A stretch of 64,000 bases of DNA from Nitrospira sp. (GCA_024998595.1 JACOEK010000001.1:496001-560000), one strand, 5' to 3'. Numbered from the stretch's first letter, positions 1-8,208 are shown. Notes: a model not told the origin generated them from the letters alone. Numbers and translations: made by a program.

Positions 1-1360
1 CGACCACGGTCAGCGCGTTTTCCACCATTTCAGGGACGCGACAGAGTCGGCGCGTGAGATCCAGCGGTTTGGCAAAATCCAGGATTTCGTTCAGAATCGC
101 TTCGATACGGATCAGGTCTCGCATCGCGTTCTCGACACGGGTCTGCGGGTCGAAATCGAGAATGCCTTCCGCCGTGACCTCTTCCAACTGCGCGCGAATG
201 GAGCCCAACGGCTCTCTAATTTCAGTCGCGAGGAAGGCGCTGAACTCTCCGATAGCGGCCTGCCGTTCCTGCTTTCTGATCACCGGCTCAGCCGAAATCA
301 GCGTCGCGGAACCTGCTTCGGAATCGGCTGCCCCTTCGGCTTTAGGTGCACCTGCCGGTGCCGCGGGTGCAGCCTGGAGCAGATCGACCAACTTGAGGTT
401 GATCGGTTCGAGCAAGCGGGCATCGGTCACCGCGTATCGGTCTGCTTCTTTGGAGGCGAGCGTGATGGTTCCACCGACCTGACCGCGCAAAAAGAAGGGC
501 AGAACCAACGACGACTGGAAACGGTCTTTATACAAATGCTTGTGATCGAGAAAGCGGCCCTGGGTGGAGGCGAGGTCATGGTCGACTCTCGGCTTCCGGT
601 GTCGCACCACCCATCCGGCGGCGGAGGCATCGAGCGTCAGGCGCTGGCCGGCTTTGAGATCCTTCTTCTGGTCTTTGGGGTCGGTCTTTTGTTCCCCGGC
701 GATTCCCAAGACTTCCACGTTGCCGGCAAGCGGGTCATAGGCCCCGATCCAGGCGCGATCGAATGCCAGGGTTTGGCTCAGCTCATTCAGCAGTACCACG
801 ATCTTGCCCTGGATCTCCGGCGTCGCGTGGGAGGTCGGGGCAGTGTAGACATCCGGCGCGGCAATGACCGGTTGTGGTTCCTGCACCACCAGCGGGCGGC
901 TGAGCAGCACATTGAGATCAAAAAGGCTGTCGCGTTCGAGAGCTTTGGTAATGTCGTCGCCGGTCTGCTCCAGCATCGTCTTATCTTTTTTGGCATAGAC
1001 GGCGTTGTCTTTCCGTCCGATGACCAAAAAACCATACGTGCGGTTGCGGTGGCGAAGCGGTACCCCGAGGAGTGACTTAGCGCCCGGCGTGATCAGACGC
1101 AGGCGCATGGTGCGCGAGGCTTCGGGATCATTGCCGACGGGAACGGCGGTCAAGACTTTCTGCGAGGACAGCGTGCGAGCAATCGATTGGACGTCGCGTG
1201 GCGTAAACCCGCGATGCACCTGTGTGGTCAACGGACCCTGTTCCTGGTGGAAAATTGCCACCAGCGCGGCATCGGCCGGCAATCCGTTCAGGACGGAGGT
1301 CAGGGTGCGTTGAAGATGGGTTTCCGCTGCGGCTTTCGCTGGTTCGACTGGAGGACTCAT
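1..1360 (-). CDS. GAF-domain sensor-kinase-like protein with degenerate HisKA region (3' end outside window)
   Basis: An uninterrupted minus-strand frame runs from an ATG at 1360 to the window edge, giving 453 codons with the C-terminus missing. An in-frame stop lies just upstream and GAGG sits 4 bases before the ATG, which fixes the start. By eye, residues about 15-150 and 185-335 look like two GAF sensor domains. They are followed by an Ala/Pro-rich linker and a HisKA-type helix near 370-430. In the expected phospho-acceptor block the sequence reads FLATEIREPLGSI, so Thr379 stands where His is normal in the family. The ATPase domain, if present, lies beyond position 1. The protein may be a pseudokinase or a regulatory partner of another kinase. 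The family call is moderately sure and the substitution is directly visible. Confidence 0.8.
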   Translation of the reverse strand, partial: MSPPVEPAKAAAETHLQRTLTSVLNGLPADAALVAIFHQEQGPLTTQVHRGFTPRDVQSIARTLSSQKVLTAVPVGNDPEASRTMRLRLITPGAKSLLGVPLRHRNRTYGFLVIGRKDNAVYAKKDKTMLEQTGDDITKALERDSLFDLNVLLSRPLVVQEPQPVIAAPDVYTAPTSHATPEIQGKIVVLLNELSQTLAFDRAWIGAYDPLAGNVEVLGIAGEQKTDPKDQKKDLKAGQRLTLDASAAGWVVRHRKPRVDHDLASTQGRFLDHKHLYKDRFQSSLVLPFFLRGQVGGTITLASKEADRYAVTDARLLEPINLKLVDLLQAAPAAPAGAPKAEGAADSEAGSATLISAEPVIRKQERQAAIGEFSAFLATEIREPLGSIRAQLEEVTAEGILDFDPQTRVENAMRDLIRIEAILNEILDFAKPLDLTRRLCRVPEMVENALTVV

Positions 1361-1471
1361 CGACCTCTATGCAGAATGCTCCCGACCATGCAAGGGGGTC
1401 GCGATTGTCGATCGGGGCGTGTGCCGCTGATCGTGAACCATGACCCGCTGTACGTTCGAAACACGATGCTC

Positions 1472-1499
1472 GTTATAGGTTGTGCGCTCTCCGCGTGAA
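1472..1499 (-). promoter_or_regulatory. Possible sigma70-like promoter for the kinase-like gene
   Basis: On the minus strand TTCACG (1494-1499) and TATAAC (1472-1477) are separated by 16 bases, upstream of the ATG at 1360. The -35 match is weak, so this is tentative. Confidence 0.25.
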
Positions 1500-1561
1500 G
1501 ATCGAGCGTCGGGGCGCATTGTAACAGTCATATCAGCGTAACTCAAGGAAAGACGCAGCGC

Positions 1562-2035
1562 TCACGAGCTCTCCGGCCCGCCGGGATTGATGATGGTCGG
1601 GGGCCGATGTGGACGTTGGCTGGTCTCGACCCGGCTATGTTCCACCACCAGGAGCATGTTCAGAATGCTGCTGACCAGGCTGATCACGAGGGCGCCCCAG
1701 AATGATGCGCCGAATCCGATGACGGTGAACCCTTTCACCAGAGCCGCCGTCAACTGCAGTAACAATGCATTGATGACGACCATGAACAGGCCCAAGGACA
1801 CGACGATCAGCGGAAGCGCGAGCAGGTACAAGAGCGGGCGAATCAGGCTGTTGAGCAGCGTCAGAACCAGCACGGCTGCCACGCCGGCGCCGAGACTGTC
1901 GGACTCGATGCCAGGCACAATGGTGACGGCCAGAAAGACCGCGAGGCCCATGATCAAGACCCTGATGATCAGGGGCCGAAAGCCGTCGCCGCCCGGTCCT
2001 GCTTGCTGGTTGCTTGAGAGTTGAAACACACGCAT
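1562..2035 (-). CDS. Phage holin family IV / YvlD-like membrane protein
   Basis: This 157-residue protein has about four hydrophobic segments between residues 20 and 130, including LIIRVLIMGLAVFLAVTIV and LLALPLIVVSLGLFMVVINA. The pattern, with NSLIRPLLYLLALP between segments 2 and 3, matches the four-helix holin superfamily IV / YvlD proteins found in many non-phage genomes. It is probably an inner-membrane protein of unknown role. The C-terminal 25 residues are polar and Pro-rich. It is the last gene of a closely spaced minus-strand run with the DUF5666-like and cytochrome genes, 6 bases from its neighbour. Nothing around it suggests phage lysis. Confidence 0.7.
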   Translation of the reverse strand: MRVFQLSSNQQAGPGGDGFRPLIIRVLIMGLAVFLAVTIVPGIESDSLGAGVAAVLVLTLLNSLIRPLLYLLALPLIVVSLGLFMVVINALLLQLTAALVKGFTVIGFGASFWGALVISLVSSILNMLLVVEHSRVETSQRPHRPPTIINPGGPESS

Positions 2036-2041
2036 GGGGAG

Positions 2042-2386
2042 TTATTGGGCTGCCTTCGGTTGTGAGTCGGAATAATGCACTTCCGTGGCAGTCAGGCCAT
2101 CGGTCCCTTTCTCTGCTTCGACGACCACCCGGTCTCCCACTTGAGGCGGACTTTTCGGGCGGCGGAGATTGCGCACTTTGTATTGAGTCTTGTCGGTAAG
2201 ACGAACCGAGACAATCTGGCCCTTCGGCGTTTTGATCTCCATGTGGGTGGCATCGATGGCTGAGACAACGCCGAGCACATGTTGCCCACTGCCATGAGCG
2301 GCCACGACAGCCGGGGCGCAAATGAGAAGAAGTGCAAAGATAAAGAGGCGAAGGAATGTCACGGAAAGATCCTTTCGTTGGGGCAT
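2042..2386 (-). CDS. Small secreted protein, DUF5666-like
   Basis: This 114-residue protein has a Sec-type signal peptide (residues about 8-30, ending near VVAAHG). The remaining domain is beta-rich and contains GVVSAIDATHMEIKTPKG and VGDRVVVEAEK, reminiscent of the small OB-like DUF5666 fold. The mature protein is probably periplasmic. Its ATG overlaps the stop of the upstream cytochrome c gene by one base (TAATG on the minus strand), so the two are likely co-translated. A histidine at the mature N-terminus could bind a metal, but this is speculation. Function unknown. Confidence 0.65.
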   Translation of the reverse strand: MPQRKDLSVTFLRLFIFALLLICAPAVVAAHGSGQHVLGVVSAIDATHMEIKTPKGQIVSVRLTDKTQYKVRNLRRPKSPPQVGDRVVVEAEKGTDGLTATEVHYSDSQPKAAQ

Positions 2387-3003
2387 TAATGGCGGTGCGC
2401 GCCGGTGGCGCTCGATGCGGCGGCGTCGTCTCCGCCCAGGAACTGATCGAACAGGGCTTCCTCTTGCAATTCTTTCTTCGTCTTGGGATTCAACGTGTCC
2501 ATTTCCTGCAATTCTTCTTCAGTCAGGCTGGGCAGGTGGCGGATGAAATGTACGAGTTGCCAGCTCCCGCTGTCCTTGGCCGGATCGCCTGTTCCCCAGC
2601 CGGGCATGGCGGTGAAACGGATGCCGTTCTGAATGATGAAAAACAGTTCGCCATCCGACATGGTCTGAGTCTCCGGCAGTCGCAGATCGGGAGACTTGGG
2701 GTAGACATTCCTGCCGATCACGGTATCCCCGCTGCCGTTGTTGGCATGGCAGGATGCGCAGTGGTCGGCGAAATGGGCGCGGGCTTCCTTCATCAGGTCT
2801 TGCGTGACGGGCAGGGGATTGCGGATTCGTCTATTTTCATAGGGAATGGCCAGGTGTCGAAGGTATCTGGCGAGCAAGACTTCCAATTCGTTCGGTACGG
2901 CTTTGGCGCTGAACCCGGTTGAGTAGGATTGGTATCCGAACCACCCGAGGATTGCCAGGGTCGCCAGGAAGCCGATCATCAAGAGTCCGCAGATTTTTTT
3001 CAT
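2386..3003 (-). CDS. Membrane-anchored monohaem cytochrome c
   Basis: With the start at the ATG at 3003 the product is 205 residues; an in-frame start at 3045 adds 14 residues before the anchor and seems less likely. Residues 5-25 form an N-terminal membrane anchor or signal. The haem site CASCH is at residues 82-86 and the probable axial Met133 lies in FTAMPGWG, typical of class I cytochrome c (CccA/cytochrome_C_CBB3 type). It probably carries electrons on the periplasmic face. The tail is acidic and His-ended (GAHRH). It overlaps the following small secreted protein by one base. No partner oxidase is encoded nearby, so the physiological donor and acceptor cannot be inferred. Confidence 0.85.
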   Translation of the reverse strand: MKKICGLLMIGFLATLAILGWFGYQSYSTGFSAKAVPNELEVLLARYLRHLAIPYENRRIRNPLPVTQDLMKEARAHFADHCASCHANNGSGDTVIGRNVYPKSPDLRLPETQTMSDGELFFIIQNGIRFTAMPGWGTGDPAKDSGSWQLVHFIRHLPSLTEEELQEMDTLNPKTKKELQEEALFDQFLGGDDAAASSATGAHRH

Positions 3004-3109
3004 CAGAGACAAGCCTTCCCGTGCAGGCGTCACGCCCTTCACCACTATACAGTCTCACTCGAATGAATGCCAATTGGACCGGCGTTGCCACAAGCGAGAA
3101 CGCGCGTGT

Positions 3110-3922
3110 TTATGCGGATGGTGGTGCAGGAGTGAGCAAGCGGAGCAGGAGGATGGCGGTGACCGGCACGTACATCAAGAGGCCGGTCGTGCCTTGAAGG
3201 GTCTCGCCGATCCAGAACGTCACGGCCAGGTTGAAGGCCAGTACCCCATAGTAGAGTCCGCCTCCGAGAAGCAGGCGATGGGTGGTTGAAGGGCGGTGCG
3301 CCGGCAAGGATTGGTTGAGCCTCCGGTCTAACGGGAAGTAGATCAACAGGGAAATCGCGCCGACGACAGCCCATCCGACGTAGTTGGCCATGGGCACGCC
3401 GTAATGGACGCCCGGGTCCGGATAATAATAGATCTTGCCGAGGAACCAGCGGTCACCTCGCAAGGCAACCGGATCGATCACCATATCGATGAAGGCGAAG
3501 AGCAGCACGGTCAAGGCAAAGACCGGCCAACTTGTCCGGAACGGCAGATCGAACTGCAGGACGGGAAGCCGCGGAGTGGTATCGGCATGGGAGCCTGGCC
3601 GGATCGGCAAGAGCAGCAGCATGGCCACGCAATAACTGGCGAACAGCAGGAACGAAAACGAGATCGAGTCCATGAACGGAATATTCGAGAAGTAGAGTTC
3701 CTGCCCGACCGTGGACCCGTTGTAATGGTACCACCCGAAGGGAATCCCGTTGCGAGTCGAGGAGAACTCACAGACGAAGGCGGTGATCCAACTGATGAGC
3801 CAGAACCGCCAGGTCCGCGGCCAGCCGATCAGTGCGATGGCTGAAACCAGAAATGCGGCCAGGAAGGCAAAGACGTAGGGGCGCAACCAAATCGTTTTGA
3901 GAAACAGAAGAAAGAATTCCAT
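3110..3922 (-). CDS. Carotenoid biosynthesis protein (DUF422 / CruF-like)
   Basis: This 270-residue integral membrane protein has about seven hydrophobic segments. Conserved polar patches near the middle (SSTRNGIPFGWYHYNG, and DMVIDPVALRGDRWFLG) match the DUF422 family, which includes the carotenoid 1,2-hydratases CruF and bisanhydrobacterioruberin hydratase. These enzymes hydrate the ends of acyclic carotenoids in the membrane. It lies downstream of an HpnA-like epimerase and a polyprenyl synthase on the same strand, fitting an isoprenoid role. A copy of the 120-bp palindromic repeat separates it from the epimerase gene. The exact substrate is not deducible. Confidence 0.75.
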   Translation of the reverse strand: MEFFLLFLKTIWLRPYVFAFLAAFLVSAIALIGWPRTWRFWLISWITAFVCEFSSTRNGIPFGWYHYNGSTVGQELYFSNIPFMDSISFSFLLFASYCVAMLLLLPIRPGSHADTTPRLPVLQFDLPFRTSWPVFALTVLLFAFIDMVIDPVALRGDRWFLGKIYYYPDPGVHYGVPMANYVGWAVVGAISLLIYFPLDRRLNQSLPAHRPSTTHRLLLGGGLYYGVLAFNLAVTFWIGETLQGTTGLLMYVPVTAILLLRLLTPAPPSA

Positions 3923-3934
3923 CGGGTAAGTCGA

Positions 3935-4056
3935 GGATGCTCAAACAGAGCTTTTAACAAGGCCGCAGGAAATGATCACACCGGCGGCCTACCCTCCAGG
4001 ACACGTTGAGGACCTTCTCGAGTCGAGAACGCAGCTGAAGGCCTTTTTCAGCATCC
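3935..4056 (-). repeat. 120-bp palindromic 3'-UTR repeat, copy G
   Basis: Read on the minus strand, the element begins GGATGCTGAAAAAGG directly after the TGA of the epimerase gene (stop at 4059). It carries the internal CAGCTGCGTTCTCG and CCTGCGGCCTTG blocks and ends CTGTTTGAGCATCC. The ends form an imperfect inverted repeat. Orientation is sense with respect to the gene it follows. Confidence 0.8.
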
Positions 4057-4058
4057 GA

Positions 4059-5042
4059 TCAGGCGTAGCCATGTGAACGGAACCACCGCACCGCCTTTTC
4101 CAACGCCACCTCGACTGGCGTTTGGGGCAGGCCGAGTTCCCGGATCGCTTTGCTGCAGTCATAGTGCATCTTGTACTTGGCCATCTTCACCCCTTCGAGC
4201 GGGATTCGGGGCGGTATGCCGGTCAGGTTGGAGATCCACTGATTCGCATAGGCCAGCGGCAAGATCGCCAGTCGAGGCAGTTTGACGGTGGGGGCCTTCA
4301 CGCCCGTCATCCGACTGAGGATCTGAAAGACCTCGTTCAGCAACAGATTCTTATTGCCCAGTATATAGCGTTCACCTTGGCGGCCCTTCTGCATGGCGAG
4401 CAAGTGGCCTTGTGCCACGTCATCCACATCGACCAGGTTCATGCCCGTTTCGATATAGGCAGGCATCCGGCCCTTCATGAAGTCCACGATGATCTGGCCG
4501 GTAGGCGTGGGTTTCACGTCCGCTTCGCCGACTGGTGCGCTGGGGTTCACGATGACGACCGGCAGACCCTCTCGCGCGAGTTTCAGTACTTCCTGTTCGG
4601 CGAGATATTTGGACCGTTTGTAATGCCCGGCCATTTGTTCGAGCGAGACCGGCGTATCTTCTGTACCCAGGCCTCCGCCGGGGGGCAGGCCGATCGCGCC
4701 GATGGTACTGCAATACACCGTGCGCTCGATGCCGACTTCGCGGGCTGTCTCCAGGAGCGTTCTGGTGCCGGTGACATTGATGTCGTAAAAGATGGAGGGA
4801 TCTTTCGCCCACAATGCGTAATGCGCGGCTACGTGATAGAGCTGCTGGCAGCCACGTAGCGCCTGGTGAAGTGAGTCGCGGTCACGGAGGTCTCCGTGGA
4901 CCTGTTCTACGGGAAGCCCGGCCAGGTTCTGCAGGTCCGCGCCCTTGCGGGAGATGACCCGTGTCTCCACGCCGGCCTTCACCAGCGCGCGCGCCACGGC
5001 CCCGCCGACAAATCCCGTTGCCCCGGTGACAAGAGCTTTCAT
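4059..5042 (-). CDS. hpnA: NAD-dependent epimerase/dehydratase, hopanoid-associated sugar epimerase HpnA
   Basis: This 327-residue extended SDR protein has the Rossmann motif GATGFVGG at residues 7-14 and the catalytic Tyr/Lys pair in GHYKRSKYLAEQ. The early AAHYALWAKDP and later YILGNKNL segments are characteristic of the HpnA subgroup. In hopanoid producers HpnA is linked to sugar side-chain formation, though its reaction is not well settled. It lies 89 bases downstream of a polyprenyl synthase gene, consistent with isoprenoid lipid metabolism. No squalene-hopene cyclase is in the window. A related dihydroflavonol-reductase-like role cannot be excluded. Confidence 0.8.
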   Translation of the reverse strand: MKALVTGATGFVGGAVARALVKAGVETRVISRKGADLQNLAGLPVEQVHGDLRDRDSLHQALRGCQQLYHVAAHYALWAKDPSIFYDINVTGTRTLLETAREVGIERTVYCSTIGAIGLPPGGGLGTEDTPVSLEQMAGHYKRSKYLAEQEVLKLAREGLPVVIVNPSAPVGEADVKPTPTGQIIVDFMKGRMPAYIETGMNLVDVDDVAQGHLLAMQKGRQGERYILGNKNLLLNEVFQILSRMTGVKAPTVKLPRLAILPLAYANQWISNLTGIPPRIPLEGVKMAKYKMHYDCSKAIRELGLPQTPVEVALEKAVRWFRSHGYA

Positions 5043-5131
5043 GATGGGGAGCTGATGGCCAATGGCCGATGGTGTATAGCAGGAAGCGGAGCTGTCAGAC
5101 TATCAGCCATAAGCTATCAGCTATAGGCTCT
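5043..5131 (-). repeat. Short iterated intergenic sequence between ispA-like and hpnA genes
   Basis: The 89-base gap contains repeated variants of AGCTGATGGC and AGCTATCAGC on both strands, for example TATCAGCCATAAGC followed by TATCAGCTATAGGC. It looks like a small low-complexity or REP-type element. Its role is unknown. Confidence 0.4.
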
Positions 5132-6055
5132 TCAATTCTTTCGCGAGGTGATGTAGCGGGCCAGCTCGCGGAGGGGATCGGCCTTGGTGCCGAAGGAGGC
5201 AAGCCGATCGTTGGCGCGGGTGACGCAGTCGTCGGCCAGTTTCCTGGCCCCCTCGACGCCATAAAATGTGGGGTAGGTTTTCTTGCCCCGCTGCGCGTCG
5301 GTGTTGGGATTCTTGCCGAGTTCCTCGCGCGTGCCCGTGACGTTCAAGACATCGTCGGCAATTTGAAAGGCGAGGCCGATGTTTTCGGCATACACAGTCA
5401 GGTCATCAAGCTGCGCCGGGGTCGCGCCAGCGGTGATGGCGCCCATCCGCACTGCTGCACGGATCAGCATGCCCGTCTTATGCTTGTGAATGTTCTGCAA
5501 CGTCGCCAGATCGATGTCTTTGTTTTCCGCCTGAATGTCGAGCACCTGTCCGCCGACCATTCCCACATTGCCGGACCCGACCGCGAGTTCTTGAATCAGC
5601 CGGACCTGCCGCGCGGCCTCGAGGCCGTGATCGGCATTCGCCCGGATGCAGAGCTCGAAGGCCATGGTGAGCAGCGCGTCGCCGGCTAGAATGGCCATGG
5701 CCTCGCCATACACTTTGTGGTTCGTCGGTTTCCCGCGGCGGAAATCGTCGTTGTCCATCGCGGGGAGATCATCGTGAATGAGGGAATAGGTATGAATCAG
5801 CTCCAGCGAAGAGGCCACGGGCAGCACGGCCGCGCTTGCGGCGCCGATGGCTTCCGCCGCGGCAATAGCCAGAATGGGCCGGACTCGTTTTCCGCCTGCA
5901 AAGAGGCTGTACCGCATGCTCTCGTGCAGAGTCGTGGGCATGGTTTCGGCGCTGGGGATCACCTGCTGGAGGTACTGGTCTACCTCCTCACGTTTCCGTT
6001 CCAGGTACTGACGGATATCCAGGCCGGTCGGGGAAAGTTGGCTCGTGGGGCTCAT
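5132..6055 (-). CDS. ispA: Polyprenyl synthetase (geranyl/farnesyl diphosphate synthase)
   Basis: This 307-residue cytosolic prenyltransferase condenses isopentenyl diphosphate with allylic diphosphates to give C10-C20 chains. The first Asp-rich motif is DDLPAMD (residues 95-101) and the second is in QIADDVLNVTG. GGKRVRP near residue 54 is the conserved substrate-binding segment. Length and motifs match IspA-type farnesyl/geranylgeranyl diphosphate synthases; chain length cannot be set from sequence alone. It begins a minus-strand isoprenoid group with hpnA and the CruF-like gene. A perfect TTGACA on the minus strand (6121-6126) could be part of its promoter, but no convincing -10 follows. 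Confidence 0.88.
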   Translation of the reverse strand: MSPTSQLSPTGLDIRQYLERKREEVDQYLQQVIPSAETMPTTLHESMRYSLFAGGKRVRPILAIAAAEAIGAASAAVLPVASSLELIHTYSLIHDDLPAMDNDDFRRGKPTNHKVYGEAMAILAGDALLTMAFELCIRANADHGLEAARQVRLIQELAVGSGNVGMVGGQVLDIQAENKDIDLATLQNIHKHKTGMLIRAAVRMGAITAGATPAQLDDLTVYAENIGLAFQIADDVLNVTGTREELGKNPNTDAQRGKKTYPTFYGVEGARKLADDCVTRANDRLASFGTKADPLRELARYITSRKN

Positions 6056-6161
6056 GCGGACGTCACTCGGAAGCTATACATGATCATGTGCGCGAGAGAG
6101 TAACAAAGGGGTTTGGGGAGTGTCAAACGAAGAAGGGGAGGGCCGACGTCCAGCATCCCTC

Positions 6162-6178
6162 GCTCGCGGAACGCGAGC
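6162..6178. other. Perfect hairpin in divergent intergenic region
   Basis: GCTCGCG (6162-6168), loop GAA, then CGCGAGC (6172-6178). It lies between the divergent polyprenyl synthase and zinc-ribbon genes. It could be an operator or a structured leader element; no T-tract is present. Confidence 0.4.
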
Positions 6179-6219
6179 ATAGGGGGGGCATCAGGCCAGC
6201 CCTCCTTCCCCCTCCCTCC

Positions 6220-6249
6220 TTGTATTTCCTTCGACCCCTTCGTTATACT
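6220..6249 (+). promoter_or_regulatory. Probable promoter giving a near-leaderless transcript
   Basis: TTGTAT (6220-6225), an 18-base spacer and TATACT (6244-6249). The -10 ends only 8 bases before the ATG at 6258, and no Shine-Dalgarno sequence is present. Confidence 0.5.
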
Positions 6250-6257
6250 TCCGCCCC

Positions 6258-6551
6258 ATGAATATTCTTCGCAATGGTGGCGGTGACTGGGAGCCGATGC
6301 TGCTCGGGATTGAACCCCGAAACTGCAAGGTCTGCAACCAGGGCTTGTACCGCGACAAAACGATGCTCCGAGGGGGCTGGTCGCGGTGCGCCGTGTGCGA
6401 TGAATTCGTCCACTACAGTTGTCTTGCGAGCGGGAAAATCAGTTTCCTCAAGCAGCGCCCGCGCATTTGCAAAACCTGCAAAACTGCCGCTGAGCAGGCC
6501 AAACAAGCCCCTTCATCTCCGTCCGGCCAGCCGGCGCCCGTCGGTTCATGA
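6258..6551 (+). CDS. Small zinc-ribbon-like protein, function unknown
   Basis: This 97-residue protein has three CxxC knuckles: CKVC near residue 23, CAVC near 45 and CKTC near 72, plus FVHYSC between them. This suggests one or two zinc-binding treble-clef or ribbon folds (PHD/RING-like spacing). The C-terminal 25 residues are Ala/Pro/Ser-rich and probably disordered. The ATG has no ribosome-binding site but lies just after a good -10 element. Its stop overlaps the start of the next gene by 4 bases (ATGA), so the two are likely translationally coupled. I do not recognise a named family. Confidence 0.7.
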   Translation: MNILRNGGGDWEPMLLGIEPRNCKVCNQGLYRDKTMLRGGWSRCAVCDEFVHYSCLASGKISFLKQRPRICKTCKTAAEQAKQAPSSPSGQPAPVGS

Positions 6552-6883
6552 CCCTGTTATTGGATCCGCAGCAGCGTTCGACCAGGCCGTCCTGGCACGT
6601 ATTCTTTTCGCACACCCTCAGGTATGTGCTTGCGCCGCTGCTGTTTGTGTCCAGCGGATTTTTTACGGCCAATTTCATCGTGAGTGGCCATTACACCTGG
6701 CCTCGTACGAGTCGGGTCTTTGTCTTGACCCTCACCCTGCTGATTCTCGCCTACGAATTTATTTACAAGGATCGCACCATTCAGTCGAATACGCCTGATC
6801 GGGCATTCAATGGGGTGCTGTATTCCTGTATGATTCCCTATGCGCTTGGTGTCCTCATGATGCTGGCGCTGGCAAAACTGTAG
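6548..6883 (+). CDS. Small integral membrane protein, unknown function
   Basis: This 111-residue protein has four hydrophobic segments (about residues 20-40, 45-65, 58-72 and 88-110), for example YVLAPLLFVSSGFFTANFIV and VFVLTLTLLILAYEF. It has no signal peptide cleavage site and no recognisable catalytic motif. It overlaps the zinc-ribbon gene by 4 bases and is followed 33 bases later by another Cys-rich small protein. Function is unknown; a membrane anchor or transporter accessory is possible but unsupported. Confidence 0.6.
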   Translation: MTLLLDPQQRSTRPSWHVFFSHTLRYVLAPLLFVSSGFFTANFIVSGHYTWPRTSRVFVLTLTLLILAYEFIYKDRTIQSNTPDRAFNGVLYSCMIPYALGVLMMLALAKL

Positions 6884-6916
6884 CAAATCCCGTTTCCTGG
6901 TTCTTCATAGGTGGCT

Positions 6917-7291
6917 ATGGCACAGCGATTTCAAAGCGGCGCTTTCGTGCAACAATGTTTCGCCGTCCATCCCTTATGTTTGTCGCTCAAACGCATTGAC
7001 GATGACGGACGGCTGGTCATTGCCTGTACATCATGTCGCATGATGCATCTCATGACGGCCGACCAGGTAGTGGGACGGGTAGCGGCCGTGCCGCTCGGCG
7101 GCGAAGTGGAGAGTCCCAAGGTGGTGCCCACGGCCAGAGAATCGTTGGAAGATTGTCTGCGCGCCCATCCCGTCTCCGTGACCATCAGGGAGTTGGATGT
7201 GATCCGCGACACAGTGGGGTTGCGCTGCGGTGAATGTCGGCGAATATTCGATATGCAGGTTTCGGCGTTTGAGTCCCACCAGAAATCTTAG
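6917..7291 (+). CDS. Small cysteine-rich hypothetical protein
   Basis: From the ATG at 6917 the product is 124 residues; a GTG at 6911 is an alternative. It looks like two related halves, each beginning with a short polar strand and ending with a metal-ligand pair: CTSCRMMH near residue 37 and CGECRRIFDM near residue 105. CVAVHPLCLSLKRID and CLRAHPVSVTIRELD also resemble each other, suggesting an internal duplication. It may bind zinc. Its stop is followed after 2 bases by repeat copy A. Confidence 0.6.
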   Translation: MAQRFQSGAFVQQCFAVHPLCLSLKRIDDDGRLVIACTSCRMMHLMTADQVVGRVAAVPLGGEVESPKVVPTARESLEDCLRAHPVSVTIRELDVIRDTVGLRCGECRRIFDMQVSAFESHQKS

Positions 7292-7293
7292 CC

Positions 7294-7414
7294 GGATGCT
7301 GAAACGGTCCTCCAGCTGCGTTCTCGCCTCGACAAGATCCTCAACGTACCCAGAGGGTACGCCTCCGGTCTTGTCGTCGTCTGCGGCCTTGCTGGACGAT
7401 CCGTTTGAGCATCC
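7294..7414 (+). repeat. 120-bp palindromic 3'-UTR repeat, copy A
   Basis: This is the best-preserved copy. The left end GGATGCTGAAACGG pairs with the right end CCGTTTGAGCATCC. Nested inside are CGACAAGA/TCTTGTCG and CGTACCC-AGA-GGGTACG, so the whole element can fold into one long hairpin. It starts 2 bases after the upstream stop codon. Confidence 0.85.
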
Positions 7415-7496
7415 GACGAGAAAACGTCCCTATGCCACCTGCATAGTGGTCCGCTGAATCCAATCAACATCATGGTCCTTCAATCGATGAGGCGGC

Positions 7497-8126
7497 ATGT
7501 CTCTCTCGTTCCATGAACGGTCTCTGACACCCAACGAACTCGTGTTGGTTGCGGACGGGGAACTGTTTCGCGCCAAGGAACGGATTATCCTCAAGGTGCG
7601 CGATCTGCTCACCGAACTTCAGTCCGGGCTACGGGAAGACTTGGGACGGACTACGCTGCTGCTGCCGCCGGGATTTGATCCGGCCAAAGCGCAATTTGTG
7701 AAGGGTGAGCGGCTTGAAGAGTGCCCGTACCAATACCTGGACTATCCGAAACATTTTCTCGGCGACGATAAGTTCACCTTTCGCTCATTATGCTGGTGGG
7801 GGCACCATCTGGTCTTTGCAATGATCGTCGAGGGCGGTCAGGCGAAGCAGTGCAAGAAGAACTTTTTTGACCGGTTTCATCAGCTGGCCGGACAGGACCT
7901 GGAGCTCTCTCTGGCTCCCACGTTATGGGAATGGAAACGGGGTGAAGGCTACACCTTGCCAATTACACACGATCGGAAGGCCCAGCTGGCCGCCGTGTTG
8001 TCCGGGCGGGCCTGGTTCAAGATCGTCCGTTTTGTGCCGTTGAATTCACCCGCTTTACACGAAGGCCGTCTACCGGAGATCGGACGTGAGACATTCCAAC
8101 GCCTCCTCCCTCTCCTCCTTCCCTGA
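7497..8126 (+). CDS. Hypothetical cytosolic protein
   Basis: This 209-residue protein starts at an ATG with GAGG 5 bases upstream. It has no signal peptide, membrane segment or motif that I can assign. Features visible are an N-terminal helical segment (ELFRAKERIILKVRDLLTEL), an aromatic central part with SLCWWGHHLVFAMIVEGG, and ITHDRKAQLAAVLSGRAWFKI near the C-terminus. Composition and codon use look like the neighbours. It stands alone between repeat copy A and a promoter for the following lipoprotein gene. Confidence 0.55.
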   Translation: MSLSFHERSLTPNELVLVADGELFRAKERIILKVRDLLTELQSGLREDLGRTTLLLPPGFDPAKAQFVKGERLEECPYQYLDYPKHFLGDDKFTFRSLCWWGHHLVFAMIVEGGQAKQCKKNFFDRFHQLAGQDLELSLAPTLWEWKRGEGYTLPITHDRKAQLAAVLSGRAWFKIVRFVPLNSPALHEGRLPEIGRETFQRLLPLLLP

Positions 8127-8208
8127 CCAGTCGGCTGTACTATTTTCAAGGCGGCGGGGCTCCACCGGACCGGCCGTGAATTTTCCGGCCGAAATGGGCC
8201 CTTCCCGT

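Noticed and set aside
1562-2035. Prophage lysis gene
   Set aside because: Although holin-superfamily-like, it has no phage neighbours and belongs to a widespread chromosomal membrane protein family.
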